From the NCBI GenBank assembly GCA_007449985.2, contig VIIQ02000830.1, positions 1-64,000 on the forward strand: a DNA stretch of 64,000 nt, given 5' to 3'. The notes under the pieces were generated by a model. The model saw only the letters and a program-made list of their open reading frames with translations, did not search any database and was not told the DNA's origin. Below, one piece after another: positions 1 through 24,741 of the stretch (the stretch's first letter is position 1; every line of letters starts with the position of its first letter). This stretch comes from Desmodesmus armatus (lineage: Eukaryota; Chlorophyta; Chlorophyceae; Sphaeropleales; Scenedesmaceae). The position numbers were made by a program, and so were the translations under genes.

Positions 1-382
1 GTGTTTTGCACTTGTCTGGAAGGATATGTCATTGTTTGTGTTAGCAGGTCAAACACCTGCCTGAACCCTGGACATGACATCCACCAGACATACATTACCG
101 TCTACCCTCGTCTGGACAACCAAGACGCCTCAAGCCACACTAGACAAGACCTGCATGTGTTCAAGCTTGTTTTTGCAGGCCCGACTGACATCCCTGTTGC
201 CTACCGAAATGCTTCATTGTGCCTGCAGGTAATTCTAGTGGGACAAGGGGGACTTATTGCCTGCCATGCCATAGGGAGGGTGTTGGCCCCTCTAAGCAGT
301 CTCGTATCACTTCTATGCAGTCATAGCAGCCAGAAAGCAGCAGCAGTCAAGCAGCAAGCAGTAAGCAGCAAAATCAGCCAGC
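1..382. other. No recognisable gene
   Basis: An open frame with no ATG start crosses most of this stretch, but its translation has no domain-like pattern, shows no codon bias and ends inside the dispersed repeat that follows. I see nothing to support a gene. Confidence 0.5.
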
Positions 383-548
383 CGTGGTCTGGAGGGTGCT
401 GGAGAGAGAGGAGGCAAGCCAATCAGGTGAACGCTTTCCGATTTAATTGATGTAGTATTACGTTTTTTTCGCGGGCGTACCCACGCCCTTGTACCTAACT
501 TCGGACTGTCTCAACTTTGGATGGTGGATGGATTGGCTGGATGCACAC
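383..548 (+). repeat. 166-bp dispersed repeat, left copy
   Basis: This segment reappears in reverse complement at 16836-17002 with a few substitutions and small indels. The match begins near GGTCTGGAGGGTGCTGGAG and ends near GGCTGGATGCACAC. I see no coding potential. It could be the end of a non-autonomous transposon or a short interspersed element. It contains CAGGTGAACGCTTTCC, which also occurs in reverse complement inside the LTR-like repeats at 14842-16243. Confidence 0.7.
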
Positions 549-1560
549 CTTGTGTCAACACACATACCGCACTGCTCACAAGCCCCCCCCACCATAACCC
601 ACTCTTCACAGGACCCCCCCCACCACCACCACCACATTTCCCCCTCCTCACAGCCCCCCCCCAATACCCCCTCCACAGCCCCCCCCCCTTCCGCCCCCCC
701 CCCCCCCCCCCCAATACCCCTCCTCACAGCCCCACCACCGCACTCGCTCAGCTTTGCCAGTAGTGTCTGCTTGTCAGCGCTGCAGCAGCCAATCAAGCTG
801 AGGCACTGCTTGACCAGGGGTATGCTCAGCAACAGCTGTGCACCGCAAGGGACACCCTGCAGGTCAGGCAGACACAACAGCCACACACAGCAGGCGACAA
901 GGTGTAAGTGGTTGTGCTGGTGTGCTGGCATCGCTGCCATGTGGATGAGCGCTGTACTGAGCTTGTGTTCTGTCTCAGGAGTGTGTATGCTCAGCACTTT
1001 GCATGAGCAGCATACAAGTACTAATGCTCAGGGTCTCATGCAGGGATTGATAGTCAGACAACGGGAACATTGTGTATGGTAGGTAGTTTGGGCACACCTG
1101 GTGGGTTGAGCATACTATACAAACAGTGTCTCAGCTCAGCCCAGGATGCAACTGCTTTCCAATCTACTGCTTGTGCTGACCACTGCAACATCTCTGTGCT
1201 GATGTCCCTGAGGATGAAAAAGGCCCTTTCATCCTCGGGGGGTATAGAATGGTGCGACTCTACTAAACTTTGCTGTACCTAGCCTTGCCATGAGCAATTG
1301 CTAACGCCCTTTGGCTAGAGCTTACGCCCTCTGATTAAACAAAAAAAGGCTTAAAAAAAAATTAAAACAAACTGCAAACAGCCCTCACCTCAGGTCAGCA
1401 ATCGGCGAGTCCTCCCGTGCACTCCATACACCAGCACCACCCCCTCGACAGCAGCCCGTGGGATGGTACGCAAAGATTACCGCTGCTTGGGGTCCAGCAC
1501 CAGGCTACAGGACGCCGTGCAGCCATACACCTCCCGCACCCTGTCCCACAGCCCAACCGC
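549..1560. other. Non-coding, C-rich simple sequence
   Basis: Long C and CCA tracts occupy about 580-720 and create overlapping Pro-rich open frames on both strands that have no ATG-plus-domain support. The rest (720-1560) shows no recognisable gene. It lies downstream of the minus-strand hydroxylase gene and may include its 3' untranslated region. Confidence 0.5.
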
Positions 1561-2577
1561 CTAAACCACGCCCAGCCGCGGGCGCGCAGCCGGCAGCAAT
1601 GCCAGTGCTGCCACAGCCGTGAGCCCCGTTCTGCTGCACAAGGCCGCCAGCACCCAACTGTAGTGTTGCGATCGCCCAGCTGACGGCTGCGTAATGGTGA
1701 GGTTGTAGGTCATCAGTAGCAGCGAGCTGGGTGCTCGTTTGTTGCGGCCGGCGTCCGCTGCTGTGCCGAACCACTCGTCCATGTGTCGGAAGTACAACGC
1801 AAAGTTATACCAGGGCGCTCGTGGTGGAGTTGGTGGTCGTGCGCGCTGTGCGCTGTGCCGGGGAACAGCAACGCCAGCAGCAGCGGATTGAGCGCCAGCA
1901 GCGGCAAGTGTGTTTGGTACTTGAGGCCGCTGTGTCCGATGTTTCCAACATGCCAGTCGTGAGAATTGGCATCAGGATCACCCACAAGTTGAAGACGTGC
2001 ACCCCATCGACCATCTGTGTGAACAGCACACAGTTGAAGACGATGGTGACCGCGTAGAACAACCCGCCGGAGAGGAAGGCCTCCGCTGCTGTGATAACCA
2101 TGCCCGTGCGGGCCTCGAGCATGACGTCCGGATCATGGTGCATTGCATGCACCTCCTTGTAAAACCACTTGCTGCTGTGCATGGCCCGATGCAGCCAGTA
2201 ATAGTAGGCGTCATGCAGCAGCAATGTCACACACACCGACCACAGGGTGGGGATGATCTGTAGGGAGGAGTCGCATTTCATGGGCCATAAGGCTTCCGCC
2301 CATACAATGCTACCCAGTAGTGAAGGCGGGAAGGTGGCAACCACGATAGCCACGAGGTTTATCCACATGATCTCGTGCCAAGGCCGAGTGATGTGGCTGG
2401 AGCAGGTGCGCACAGCCAGCTTGTGGCGAATCAGCAGGGGTGAGTAATAGTAGTCGAAGAAAAGGGCGTTGGCTGCCGTCACCACCACGCCAGCACCGAA
2501 TAAGTACGCAAAGTACCGCACTGCGGCGTGGGGGTCAAACTGACCAGTCCCCACCACCCAGTTCCTGCTGCCGCCGC

Positions 2578-2614
<37 letters not shown>

Positions 2615-2689
2615 GCTGCTGCTGTGGAGCGTGTCAAGCTCTGCCGTCTGGTGCCCTGCACAGCGCACACACACGTTGGGTGTCAGCAT
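1561..2689 (-). CDS. Fatty acid hydroxylase superfamily protein (sterol desaturase-like), two apparent frameshifts
   Basis: The translation has the membrane di-iron hydroxylase histidine clusters: HDAYYYWLHRAMH, then HAMHHD, and in another frame HSAHDHQLHH. Hydrophobic segments precede and separate them. Family members hydroxylate or desaturate lipids or sterols in the ER membrane; the substrate cannot be told here. A poly-Ser run encoded by CTG repeats (plus strand) lies near the N terminus. The reading frame breaks twice within about 130 bp, at 1942-1944 (AAA on the coding strand) and 1813-1815 (CCC). One extra base in each run restores continuous family-like sequence through HHERP and YNFALYFRHMDEWFG to a TAG at 1561. 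The start is uncertain: ATG at 2689, or a splice acceptor near 2655 (TGCGCTGTGCAG) with an unseen upstream exon. It is either an intact gene with assembly errors or a recent pseudogene. Confidence 0.72.
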
Positions 2690-2741
2690 AGCAGCTTGTC
2701 AGCACTCACAGATGCAGGGTGCGCAACGCCCTTGGCACTCT

Positions 2742-3032
2742 GGACTCTATCTCTGTGACTGCCTGGGGGTGAAGAGGGCGGGGAGGGGGGGGGGTCAAGC
2801 TGGCGGGGGGGGGGGACTATCAACAGAAGGCTTCTCTGGTCCCCATGAGCCTTGGCTCCCCTGCCACTCTAGACTCTATCTCTGTTAGTGCCTGGGCATA
2901 AAGAGGGGTGGGGAGGGGGCGGGGGGGGGGGGGCAAGCTGCCGCAGGGGGGGGGGGGAGTGGTGGTACTATCAGACGCAGCATGCACATTGCGCAACGCC
3001 CTTGGCACTGGACTCTATCTCTGTGAGTGCCT
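2742..3032 (+). repeat. Degenerate tandem motif, three copies
   Basis: The motif GGCACTCTGGACTCTATCTC and close variants occur at about 2736, 2865 and 3004, each followed by a CTGTGAGTGCCTG-like string. The first two are then followed by G-rich sequence. Spacing is about 130 bp. Confidence 0.55.
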
Positions 3033-3051
3033 GATACTATCAGACACAAGG

Positions 3052-3182
3052 CTGAGCAACCTCAGGTTGCTCTCTTGGCAGGGGAGCCATAGCTCATGGC
3101 GATCCAAAGAAGATCAAACGGCTACTCTGGTTCCCCATGAGCCTTGGCTCCCCTGCCAAGAGAGCAACCTGAGGTTGCTCAG
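3052..3182. repeat. Large inverted repeat, ~46-bp arms
   Basis: Positions 3052-3099 are nearly the exact reverse complement of 3135-3182, with one 2-base mismatch near the inner end and a loop of about 35 nt. The outer part of each arm is itself nearly palindromic (GAGCAACCTCAGGTTGCTC). The arm sequence around GAGCCTTGGCTCCCCTGCCA also occurs at about 2848, so it belongs to a local repeat family. Confidence 0.75.
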
Positions 3183-5800
3183 CTATGCTCAGCCAGATCC
3201 TGTGACAGTAACAGCAATGGCCAGACCCCCTGAATGCAGCCACAGCCCAGCAGACAGCGTTGCTGCTGGCAAGCAGCACACCACCGCGACATGCATGCAT
3301 GTGTTATGTCCGCAGCAAAGCAGCATGACATGCAACATGCCAGCTAGCTAGTGTGCGTGGCAGCTTGAGTAAAAGTAGATCGTATGCATGACTATTGTGC
3401 ACTAAAGCATGCAGAGTCGTTGCGGTTGGCGCTGGTATGTCGGGGCGCTAGTATCACCCGTCACCTGCTCCCACTGTTCAACAAACAGCCCAGTGGTGGG
3501 CAGTACTGGTCAGCAGAACTGGAGCAGGTTGACACACCCACTGCTGTGCTGGCGTGTAAGACAATTGGAGGGACTTGTGTGTGCAGTAAAGCTGGGGTTC
3601 ACATGCCCATCGGGGCACCCTAGCGAGCCCTTGGCTGGCTGGGTAGTGCTGAGGTTTGGGACCCCCCCCCCCCCCCCCCCACCACACGATCACTGTGCTG
3701 CACTGTTTTGTAAACTCCCACTTGCCAACTTGAAGCAACCTGACCCAGACACCCTAATGATGGTGCTGCTGCATGGTTGGTCCCCTTCGGAGCACCCTCA
3801 TGAGCCCTGGCTCGCTTGCTAGTGCTGAGGTTTGGGGTGAAACCCTCCCACACTAACTGTACTGTACCCACCATCATCATGTCCTCTCCTGACCCCTGCT
3901 AGCGCCGTGCTGATTGCTTCCCGTGCACGCCAGAGAGCAGCTTGGACCTTCGCCATGCTTGTGTTGTGCAACACGTGGGGGCGCACTGGCTCTGATTCAC
4001 AACTGTTGCCATGATGCTGGCTCAGGCTGGACTGCAGTTGGGGTGGGCTGGGGCTGACTGCTGCTGGGTGCTGTTGGACCGAGGGGCCTGCAGGGGGTGC
4101 ACACCAGACAATAGAGTCACTAGTGACAGTGCTGTCAGGGAGTGGGCCAGACCTAACAGACATGGTCTAGGCAGAAGCCACAGCGGGGATACTGTGCAGC
4201 ATGCATGTTTGCGCTTAAACAGTGCAGAACCGAGGGAGAATGGCAGTCAGCAGGGCACCAGCCCTGCCTAGGTCATGCAAGCATTTAGCTGTGGCAGACA
4301 GCCACCTGCTACAGCCATTGTGTGTATTGCCTAATTGCTGATTGCTTAATAGGCTTCAGCTGAGTGGTGCCAGTGGTGACATGTGCTTGTATCAGAGGGC
4401 GTGTACAATTAGACTGGCATAGTCATGCAGCAGCATGTGCTTGTACTGGATCAGAGGGTGTACATATACAGCTGCAGCTGTACCCCATGCACAGCGGCGC
4501 AGTATACACACTATGTCAATTCGAATGGACCGACATAGTCATGTGTGATGCTGGTTTGGTTCCAACTTGCCATCTCACCATGGGTGCGAGCGCCCTCCCG
4601 TCCGTCTGCCTTGAGACAATTAGCAGGAGGGTGGCAAGCTGATAGGTTTTGCGTGGAGTGATCACTAGCTACAGCTGCAACCAGCAATGCCAGAATCAAA
4701 AGCATCTGCGTGTAACAGCAATGCAGACAGCGGCAGCATATGGACAGGTCAGCAGCAGGTTATGGGCAGCAAGTTGCTGGCAGTTGCTGGGTGAAGTGAC
4801 CGCATAGCAGAGGGGCCTCTGTGGTTAGAGACACAAGGCAGCTAGGCTATCTACGTAGTCATATTATACTGTGAAGTACCATGAAAGACAGTGACCCAAG
4901 AACAGCACAACCTGGCCCACTGCCCTCACTGCTACTGCTGCCACATCTGTGTCAGCACCGCACACCTGCAAGCCCACGTAATGTATCTGTTTGCGCAGCA
5001 TACTCGTTTGAAAGCGACCCTTGCTGCGCCACGCCCGCGCTGCTGCAAATCACTGCAGTGTATCTCCCAGCCTACGCCAGGGCCACTGAACGGAATTTCA
5101 GATGTCCATATAGTCTGCACATAGAACCTTCTTGTTCATCATGTTCATCGTCGCAGTGCTGGACACATCACGCTCCAGCCCGTAGTGCGTCGCCTGGGGT
5201 GTTGCTGGTGACTAATCCTTGTGACTCAAGCATGAAGCCATATTCTGCAACTAAAGTACAGCTCAATGGCATATTTCAACATAATGGTGACCAACATGGG
5301 AGTGCGTGGGTGTAACCAGGGGCCCAGCGGAAGGCAGGCCCAAACCTGGCACCACACATGGGACCAGCAGTTCCTGTACACATTTTTGGACCCACAAAGG
5401 ACTTTCCTCGTAGTACACACTGCATATAATGCAACGATTGAAGCGTTGTACAAGCATGTGGAGATCCTTGATGGCATATCAAGGGACCCATTGGTTGGGC
5501 CAACACTGTTTCCCAAAGCACCGCAGGAAACAACACGGCCCCTGGTTGCACAGCGGCCCATGCATCAACAGTCCTCAACAGTGGAACGAGTTCTGTAAAG
5601 CAGTCAGTCAAGGTGCACAAACTCACGTGCGCAGGGAAACATGCAGCCAGGGGTGCTCAGAGAAGGCACAGTCACTGCAGCAGCCATCAGGGGGACCAGC
5701 ACCAACCTATCAATTGCACACAAGCAGTTCAGAGTCTGAACTTCAGACGTGTCACACTGTTCATACATACTCCCGGTTTGTGGCTGCTGCTCTCCATCAG

Positions 5801-5834
5801 GGGTAAAAATAGCGTAGCTACGCTATCATTACCC
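5801..5834. other. 34-bp near-perfect palindrome
   Basis: GGGTAA and TTACCC flank a perfect 18-bp palindrome (ATAGCGTAGCTACGCTAT, 5809-5826). Overall 15 of 17 base pairs match. It lies in non-coding DNA and its function is unknown. Confidence 0.6.
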
Positions 5835-6714
5835 TGATCTTTATGGCAGAAGTGACTGGGCCTGTGGCCCAGTGTGCCTGGCCAGCCTGTCCCTGGCAGG
5901 GACCTGCATGTGTGGCCTCTCTGTAGGAACATGTGTAGCCCTGCTCTGGACAGTGCTATTGCACAGCGGGCCACCCCTTTACCTGCCCCAACACTGACTC
6001 TCCATGGGAGGGTCTACATGTGTGGTGATACCACAAGCTGGCATTTTTTCTGGATGCCCAGGCTGTTGGCCCTTGCAAAGCAGTGGGTCCAGTGATACCC
6101 CAGGGGGCCCAGAATTAACGCATTCCAGGTGGATGACAGGTGGATGACAGGATGAGGCAGCATACCGACTCGGACCTGACCAGGTATGACCCTCTGCTTA
6201 TGCAGAATCACAATCACTGCCCCCTCACCCCCTGTGTGGGGCCCACACCCTCACAGATCCACCAGATCCAGCAGTGAACCTCAACAGAAAGCTCCAGCAG
6301 ACTCAGTGATCAAGCTTGGGCAGAGAATCAACAGTTTGAATTAAGGGCGATTGCTAACTGATGATCAGAACGAAGACCGCACGGTTGACAAGTGTGGTGC
6401 TCTTTCGTATGGGGGGTTGCCCTCGGCCGCCCTGATCAGACTGACCCGATGCCGCTCGACAGCAACAAAACTGTCTGAAAGTCTGTCGGTCGTATTTGGC
6501 ACGTTTCTCTGTGTGGCACCGACCCTCCCCATCGAGACGAAAAAGAGCTGGGTTTGATCAGAAACACCCCAAGAAAGCCTGAAACAAAACGATCGTTAAG
6601 TAATATTATGACGTGGCTCCTGGCGCAGCCACATGGCGTTCCAGGCAACTCTTAATTTGGCCGGCCTTGCCCAGGCCTGCCGCTGCTCTGAGGCTCAGCT
6701 TGTCGATTGGAGGC

Positions 6715-18916
<12,202 letters not shown>

Positions 18917-21652
18917 GTGGGTGCTGCTGCTGAACTCTTTGGTGACTGCGGCATGAGTTTGACGTCAAAGATGACCATAAAAAATATAGGCTGTTGGTTT
19001 GTGTCTGGCAGCAGTCGGTGGGGCCCGCTGATGGTGCTTCTCCTGCTTCAGGTTGTCTCCAATGCTACCTGCCTGTTGAAACACACTGAGTACTGACTGC
19101 TGCTGCCGCTGCTGCTGGTGCTTGTCTGTTGTGTTGTGTGATGTCCTGCAGGGTTTGCTGAACATATCTGTGTGCATCGCCAGGTGCAATCTGTCAGCTG
19201 CTGCAGCACAGCGCTGTCAAGTAGTGGTCAGCAAACTCCAGCACTGACAGTTGTGGTGCGGCAGTTGTACAATTAGTAATACTATGCAGCGGGCATTACC
19301 TGTGTTGAACTGACAGCATCCAGCAAGGAAGGGAATGTGCCTGGAAGGTTGGTTCGTGCTGCGTCGCTGGCTAGCAGCATTGGTGCATGCTGATTACAGC
19401 AGAAGGCTGCTTTTGAAGCATGCATGTATGCAGGCCTGGTGTGCTGGTGCAGGCTGCTGTTGCGGCATGCATGCAGCACTGGCAATCTGCTGCAGGCTGC
19501 TGCTGCGGCATTCTGGTGCAGGCTGCTACTGCGGCAGGGATGGGTACAAGGCTCTGTGGGGTTTGGTGGCTGCAGGCAGGCAGGCTTCTGCGGCCTGTGG
19601 GCTTGAGGGTGTTGTGTCTGACACAGCCAGAGCCTGGCATGCTGTGGCTTCATGCAGCTGTTCCCTAGGCAGTGTGCCACAGTGTAGCAAAAGCAGTGAC
19701 TGTGGGCTGCTGCTGCAGGCAGCGGGTTTGTCTGTCTGTCTCGAGGTTGGTCGCCTTTGCTGCCAGCGTGCATGCAGCCTGCATAGCTGCAGTGGTGCCA
19801 TCCTGCCAGAGCATCTGCAGAGACCTACCAAGGCCTACCAAGAATCTGTTCACGGCAAGGAATCTGCAGGGCAGTTGTTATCGGGCAGGATAGCCTAGAT
19901 TCGCCTTGCGCAGGCTTTGGGACTAGGTAGTTGCAGCACAGCAGTGCCTGTCTGATGTGTTTCTGGTGTGTTTGTCTCAGCGCATCAGCGCGTGACAGAA
20001 CACTTTCAGCACAACAACCGACTTGATGACATGTGCTGACTCATGGTTTGGCTGCGTGAGGTCTGATGGATCTGTAGGCTGTGTTGGCTACAAGTGTAGA
20101 TGCCACAGACTTAATCGAGCTGCGCAGCATGCTGTCTGCAGCAACATAACCAGTTGTGTGCGGCAATCAGCTGGGCTGTCTTGGCAAATGTATGTGTTTT
20201 TGGACCTGTAGATGGTGTGGTCTGGGCAGGGTTTGGTCTTCTCTGCAACTGCTTTGTGGTGCCTGCTACCCTTCACTGTTTGCTCAGCTGTTTTCGTCAA
20301 CCCACCCTTTTCTTTACAAAGCAGGTTGCAGCGTATGTTTGCTGCTTGGTTGGTGATACCCTTTTTGTACTGTTGAAGACTAATGTATGAGCACATCAGG
20401 CCTTTTGTGTGACCTGACACGACACACTTTCATTTCATGTGATGATCTGGTGGATGTGATCAACACGTCTCGGCATTTTGTTGCAGTGACTGAGCAATCT
20501 ACCTTGGTAGTGATTGGGGCAGTGGTACTGTTCAGTAGGCAGGCGTGTACCATGATGCGATATCCACAGTGTAACTTGCAAGAGTGGGCTGTAATTATGA
20601 CTTGCTTGCAGTGCATTTGAGGGCGGGAACCCGAACAGACTGCCGGCAGCAGTGACAGGCGAAAAATGCTCTCAGCTTGACGGTCAGTCTGTGTACTGCA
20701 GGTGGGGGCTTTACTGTTGTACAGCAAGATGTGGTCCCCAGACCACCCCCCAGCATGCAGGCATACGCTGCGACCGTTCTGTGCACACCATGTGCCGAGA
20801 CACACGTGGACATGCATGACATTGGCCCGCTGATGTCTGGCGCCAGTTGGATCTGACACCCACCCCGGTCTAGCTGTGCATGGTGAGCAAGCAAGTCCGC
20901 ATGTTGCATGCAGTAATAAATCACAGATGCGAGGCCTAGGAGTGAACAGAAAAAGCCTCCAAGCGGGCCCTATTCCAGGGCTGATACGTTGAAGAGAGCT
21001 TAAGCTTATGAAAGAAAGCTAGCCTACAGGGATGTGGTGCAGACAAAGAGGTCGAAGTGCGGGCACCGTGATCAAGCAGTTGCGCAAGTGGACGGCAGGA
21101 ACGAAGGCATGCAGCGAAAGCAAAAGGGGCGACAATCTGCTTTACTTGGTGCAGACAGGAATAAGTGTGCTTTTTTTGACTTCAGGGTCTGCATGTGTCC
21201 TAAGCACCGCTAATTCAGCCACTTGCAGCGCACACACAACAGTCCCACCATTCCTCACAGGGCTCAGTACACCCACTGAGCTTCCCTGCGCCAGCCTGGC
21301 GGCACACTGGCCCAGAACAGTCCAGGCGCCCTGTCTTTTCACGCGGGGGCGTTCAGATGGCTGACCAACGGCAGCGCATGATCTTCGGTGCATGCCGCAT
21401 CGGTGCAGGCCAAGCAGCACCGTCGCGCTACGCGACACCCAGGGCATGCACCTGCCGTGTACCTGTTCAGAACCAACTTTCCAGTGTTGTAAGTATCAAA
21501 GCTGTTTGTTGCGTACGGTCCGAGCGTCGACTCTCAGTTACTGTTCGCAACCGTCGTGGCGTGAACGTCATACTTGGGCCGATGTCGGGTGATGTCCTGG
21601 GCATTCCGGTTGCACTCGCCATTCTCACCAACCCAAACTTTACAAACAACAA
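18917..21652. other. Kinase gene 3' region and intergenic DNA
   Basis: No gene recognised. Degenerate copies of GCTGCTGTTGCGGCATGCATG and GTGCAGGCTGCTGCTGCGGC occur at 19440-19540. The first TGTAA motifs after the kinase stop are near 20570 and 20590. The interval just before 21653 should hold the ankyrin gene promoter; no TATA box is evident. Confidence 0.45.
20570..20594 (+). terminator. Candidate TGTAA poly(A) signals
   Basis: TGTAA occurs at 20570 and 20590, the first such motifs after the kinase stop codon. TGTAA is the usual poly(A) signal in chlorophycean algae. The implied 3' UTR of ~1.7 kb is long, so this is tentative. Confidence 0.25.
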
Positions 21653-23937
21653 ATGGCGATGGCTTTGTTTGGCTTTCATAGCGCAGCTCTCCACGTTGCA
21701 GCTGCAGATGGGGATCACACAACAGCAGAACAGCAGCTGCTTGCAGGCTGTGCTGTTGATGCTGCAGACCGGCGTGGCCGCACTGCCCTTCACACGGCAT
21801 CAGAGCTTGGTCACTCCAGCTTGGTGCAGCTGTTGCTGAGGGCCAACGCCGCAGTGAATGCTACTGACACAGGGGCTGGACAGCTTTACACTTTGCCGCA
21901 GAGGCAGGCCACACGACAGTAGTACAGCTCTTGCTGGATGTGCATGCACCTGTACATGCAGTCAGCTTTGATGGCTACACCCCCCTGCACATTGCTGCCA
22001 AAAACGGGCGCAGCGCAGTTGTACAGCTCCTGCTGAATGAGCAAACAGCAGTAGATGCTATCACTGCCGACGACTGGACGGCTCTGAGGATTGCAGCGCA
22101 TTACGGCCATACGCCAGTCGCGCAGCTCCTGCTGGCTGCAAATGCCGCAGTGGATGCTGCTGCTGCAGATGGCTGGACAGCTTTGCACGCGGCCTCTTAC
22201 AAGGGCCACACAGCCTGTGTGCAGCTTTTGTTGGGTGCTGAAGCAGCAGTAGATGCTGCAGGCACATGTGGCAGGACAGCATTGCACTGGGCAGCAAAGA
22301 TGGGTCACACAGCCTGCGTGCAGCTTTTGTTGAACGCAAATGCAGCAGTAGACTCTGCAGATGCAGGGGGCTGGACAGCATTACACTGGGCAGCCAGCGC
22401 GGGTCACACAGCCTGTGTGCAGCTCCTGTTGGATGCGCATGCTGCAGTTGATGCTGCTGCTGCTGCTGCAACCAGCTGGACAGCTCTGCACGCAGCCTCA
22501 TACAAGGGTCACACAACCTGCGTACAGTCTTTGTTGGGCGCACAGGCAGCAGTAGATGCTGCAGATGCAAAGGGCTGGACAGCTCTGCATCATGCGGCCA
22601 GCCAGGGTCATACTGCTGTAGTGCAGCTCCTGCTGAGTGTTGGGACATCAGTGGACGCTGCAGATGCAATGGGCTGGACAGCATTGCACAAGGCAGTCAG
22701 CCGCTGACTGCTGACGCTGACACTGAGTGTCACAGTGAAGTGGTGGAGCTCCTGTTGGGTGCTGGTGCAGCAGTTAATGCTGCTGATCCAGCTGGCTGGA
22801 CAGCTCTGCTGTTTGCGGCACATCATGGCCATGAACCAGTGGTGCGGCTCCTATTGGGTGCTGGGGCTGCAACAGATGCTGCTGATGCAGCTGGCTGGAC
22901 AGCCCTGCATCATGCTGCCAGCAAGGGTCACACTGAAGTGGTGCAGCACCTATTGGGCGCTGGTGCAGCAGTTGATGCTGCTACTGGAGCTGGCTGGACA
23001 GCTTTGATGATGGCCGCGCATTATGGCCATACACCAGTAGTGCCGCTTCTCCTAGACGCACAGGCAGCTCTGAATGCTGCTGACGCAGACGGCTGGACAG
23101 CCCTGCACAAAGCAGCCCTCAAGGGGCACTCTGCACTGGTGCAGCTCTTGCTGAAGGCACGTGCATCAGTGAATACTGCTGGTGCAAACGGCTCGACAGC
23201 ACTGCACCTTGCAGCCAGTACGGGTCAAACTGCAATAGTGAAGCTCCTATTAGGCGCGCAACAAGCTGTGGCAACTGAGGCAATAGCAGGTGCTACTAGG
23301 GCAGCTGCAGCAGCAGGCTTTTACGGGCTAGCTGTTGAGCTGTTGAGGGCTCTCATGGCACGAGACAGCGCTGCAGCAGCAGCACTGCTGGCAGATCAGT
23401 CCAGCAGCAGCACTGGCAGCAGCAGCATTTGCGGATCCATCAGTTGCAGCTGATGTGCTGGGGCTGTGGCTGGCTGCTGAGGACGAAGCAAGGGAGCTGG
23501 AGGCACGGTGGCCTGAAGTGCAGGAGCTGATGGTGGGTGTTGCATCAACACACCAGCAGGTGCAGGAGGCTGCAGCAGACATTGCCACTGCTGCCGTCAC
23601 TTCTGCAGTGCAGGCTGCGAGACCAGTGCTGGGGGAGGGTGGGACAGCTGGGGAGGCAGCTGTAGTGGCTGCAGCTACTGCCAGCGCAGTTGCTGCTGTT
23701 GCGGGCGTGGCACCCCTTGCCCAGGAAGCAGCAGCGGCGGCAGCAGGGGCGGCAGCGGCAGCAGCAGCTGAGGAGATGGCAGCAACGGCACCAGCGGCAG
23801 CAGCAGTACCACCTAGGCAGCGGAAGCGGGCAGCAGAGTCAGCTGCCGCCCCAGGGGGTGCTGATGGTGGCAGTAGAGCGCCAGAAGGGTTGCCCAGCAA
23901 GCGCCTGAAGGTGTCAAGATGTGACCAGTCTGACTGA
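21653..23937 (+). CDS. Ankyrin-repeat protein, ~16 repeats, apparent frameshifts
   Basis: From ATG at 21653 (ACAAACAACAAATGG context) the translation is an almost unbroken string of ~33-residue ankyrin repeats with the core GWTALHxAAxxGHTxxVQLLL. Ankyrin repeats bind protein partners; no catalytic domain is seen. The C terminus is Ala-rich and helical, ending with basic clusters RQRKR and SKRLK that could be nuclear localisation signals. The frame changes three times. At 21872-21875 one extra G, and at 22701-22702 one extra C, restore the repeat; near 23400 the shift is of the opposite sense. With these allowed for, the protein is ~760 aa and intronless. In the second case the repeat keeps an unusual short insertion (LTADADTEC). 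It is either intact with assembly errors or a decaying gene. Confidence 0.75.
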
Positions 23938-24580
23938 AGCAGCTCATGGCATCTGCTGCTGTGCTGGGGGGGTGGGGGGAGGTGGTGGACATAGCTGGGT
24001 GTTTGTGAGCGTGCGGCAGCTGCAGATGCCATCTGCACAAGGTGGTCATTGCCAATGCACGGTGCAGGTCATGCATGGCTTTGTGCCCAAGCGCAGGGGA
24101 GCGGTACGGAATAGTACAGTTACATCACAGCCAGTGCAGTACAGTACAATTAAAGTACACCCAGTCACTGCCCTGAGTGCAGCAGCTGGTGCTGCAGCTG
24201 CAGTTTGCTTCCTGACTAGCCATTAGGATATGATGACAGCCACAGCTGTCGACAGCCCTGTCTCAAAAGCAGCAGCAGCAGCAGCAGCCGTTGCAGCACA
24301 CCACGCTTCCGCCGGCGAGGCAGCCTGCAAGCTTCAAACGCCGACTGCCGCACCACTGGTCAGCTGTTCAACCCTGGCAGGGCCAGCACTGCTGGCAAGC
24401 TGCCGTCAAAGCAGCAGCCACTGCAGACTCTGCGGCAGCAGGCGTAGCCAGCTGCGTCGCTGCAGGCCGACCTAACGCCTCACGGGCAGGACCAGCAGCA
24501 GCAGCAGCAGCAGGAGGAGGAGGTGTGGGTGTGAGTGGGGCTGCCAGGGTGTTCCCAGCACATACTGCCGGTGTGGGGTT

Positions 24581-24645
<65 letters not shown>
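24581..24645 (+). repeat. (CAG)21 microsatellite
   Basis: Pure CAG run of about 65 nt in DNA without a supported gene. Confidence 0.9.
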
Positions 24646-24646
<1 letters not shown>

Positions 24647-24741
24647 TTAGAGCCTGCTTGGCTGTCCTGCAGGTTCACCCAGTGCAGCAGCAGGGTGGCA
24701 CAGGTGCAGTATGGGTGCAACCCCAGTGTTACAACAAGCAT

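Larger units (their letters stand above)
2690..6714. other. Intergenic region with repeats and hairpins
   Basis: I see no convincing gene. The interval holds degenerate repeats around GACTCTATCTCTGT, long G or C tracts (2780-2960, 3661-3680), an inverted repeat at 3052-3182, and two related segments ending in AGTGCTGAGGTTTGGG (about 3645 and 3820). The last few hundred bases before 6715 should hold the promoter and 5' UTR of the receptor-like kinase gene, but no clear TATA box was found. Confidence 0.5.

Noticed and set aside
1..450. 149-codon open frame at the window start
   Set aside because: It has no ATG start, no domain pattern or codon bias, and ends within a dispersed repeat.
489..1082. 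Pro/His-rich open frames on both strands
   Set aside because: They arise from C and CCA tracts; no homology-like pattern outside the simple repeat.
5266..5598. 110-codon frame on the plus strand
   Set aside because: Some protein-like composition but overlapping frames of similar length exist on both strands and no family is recognisable.
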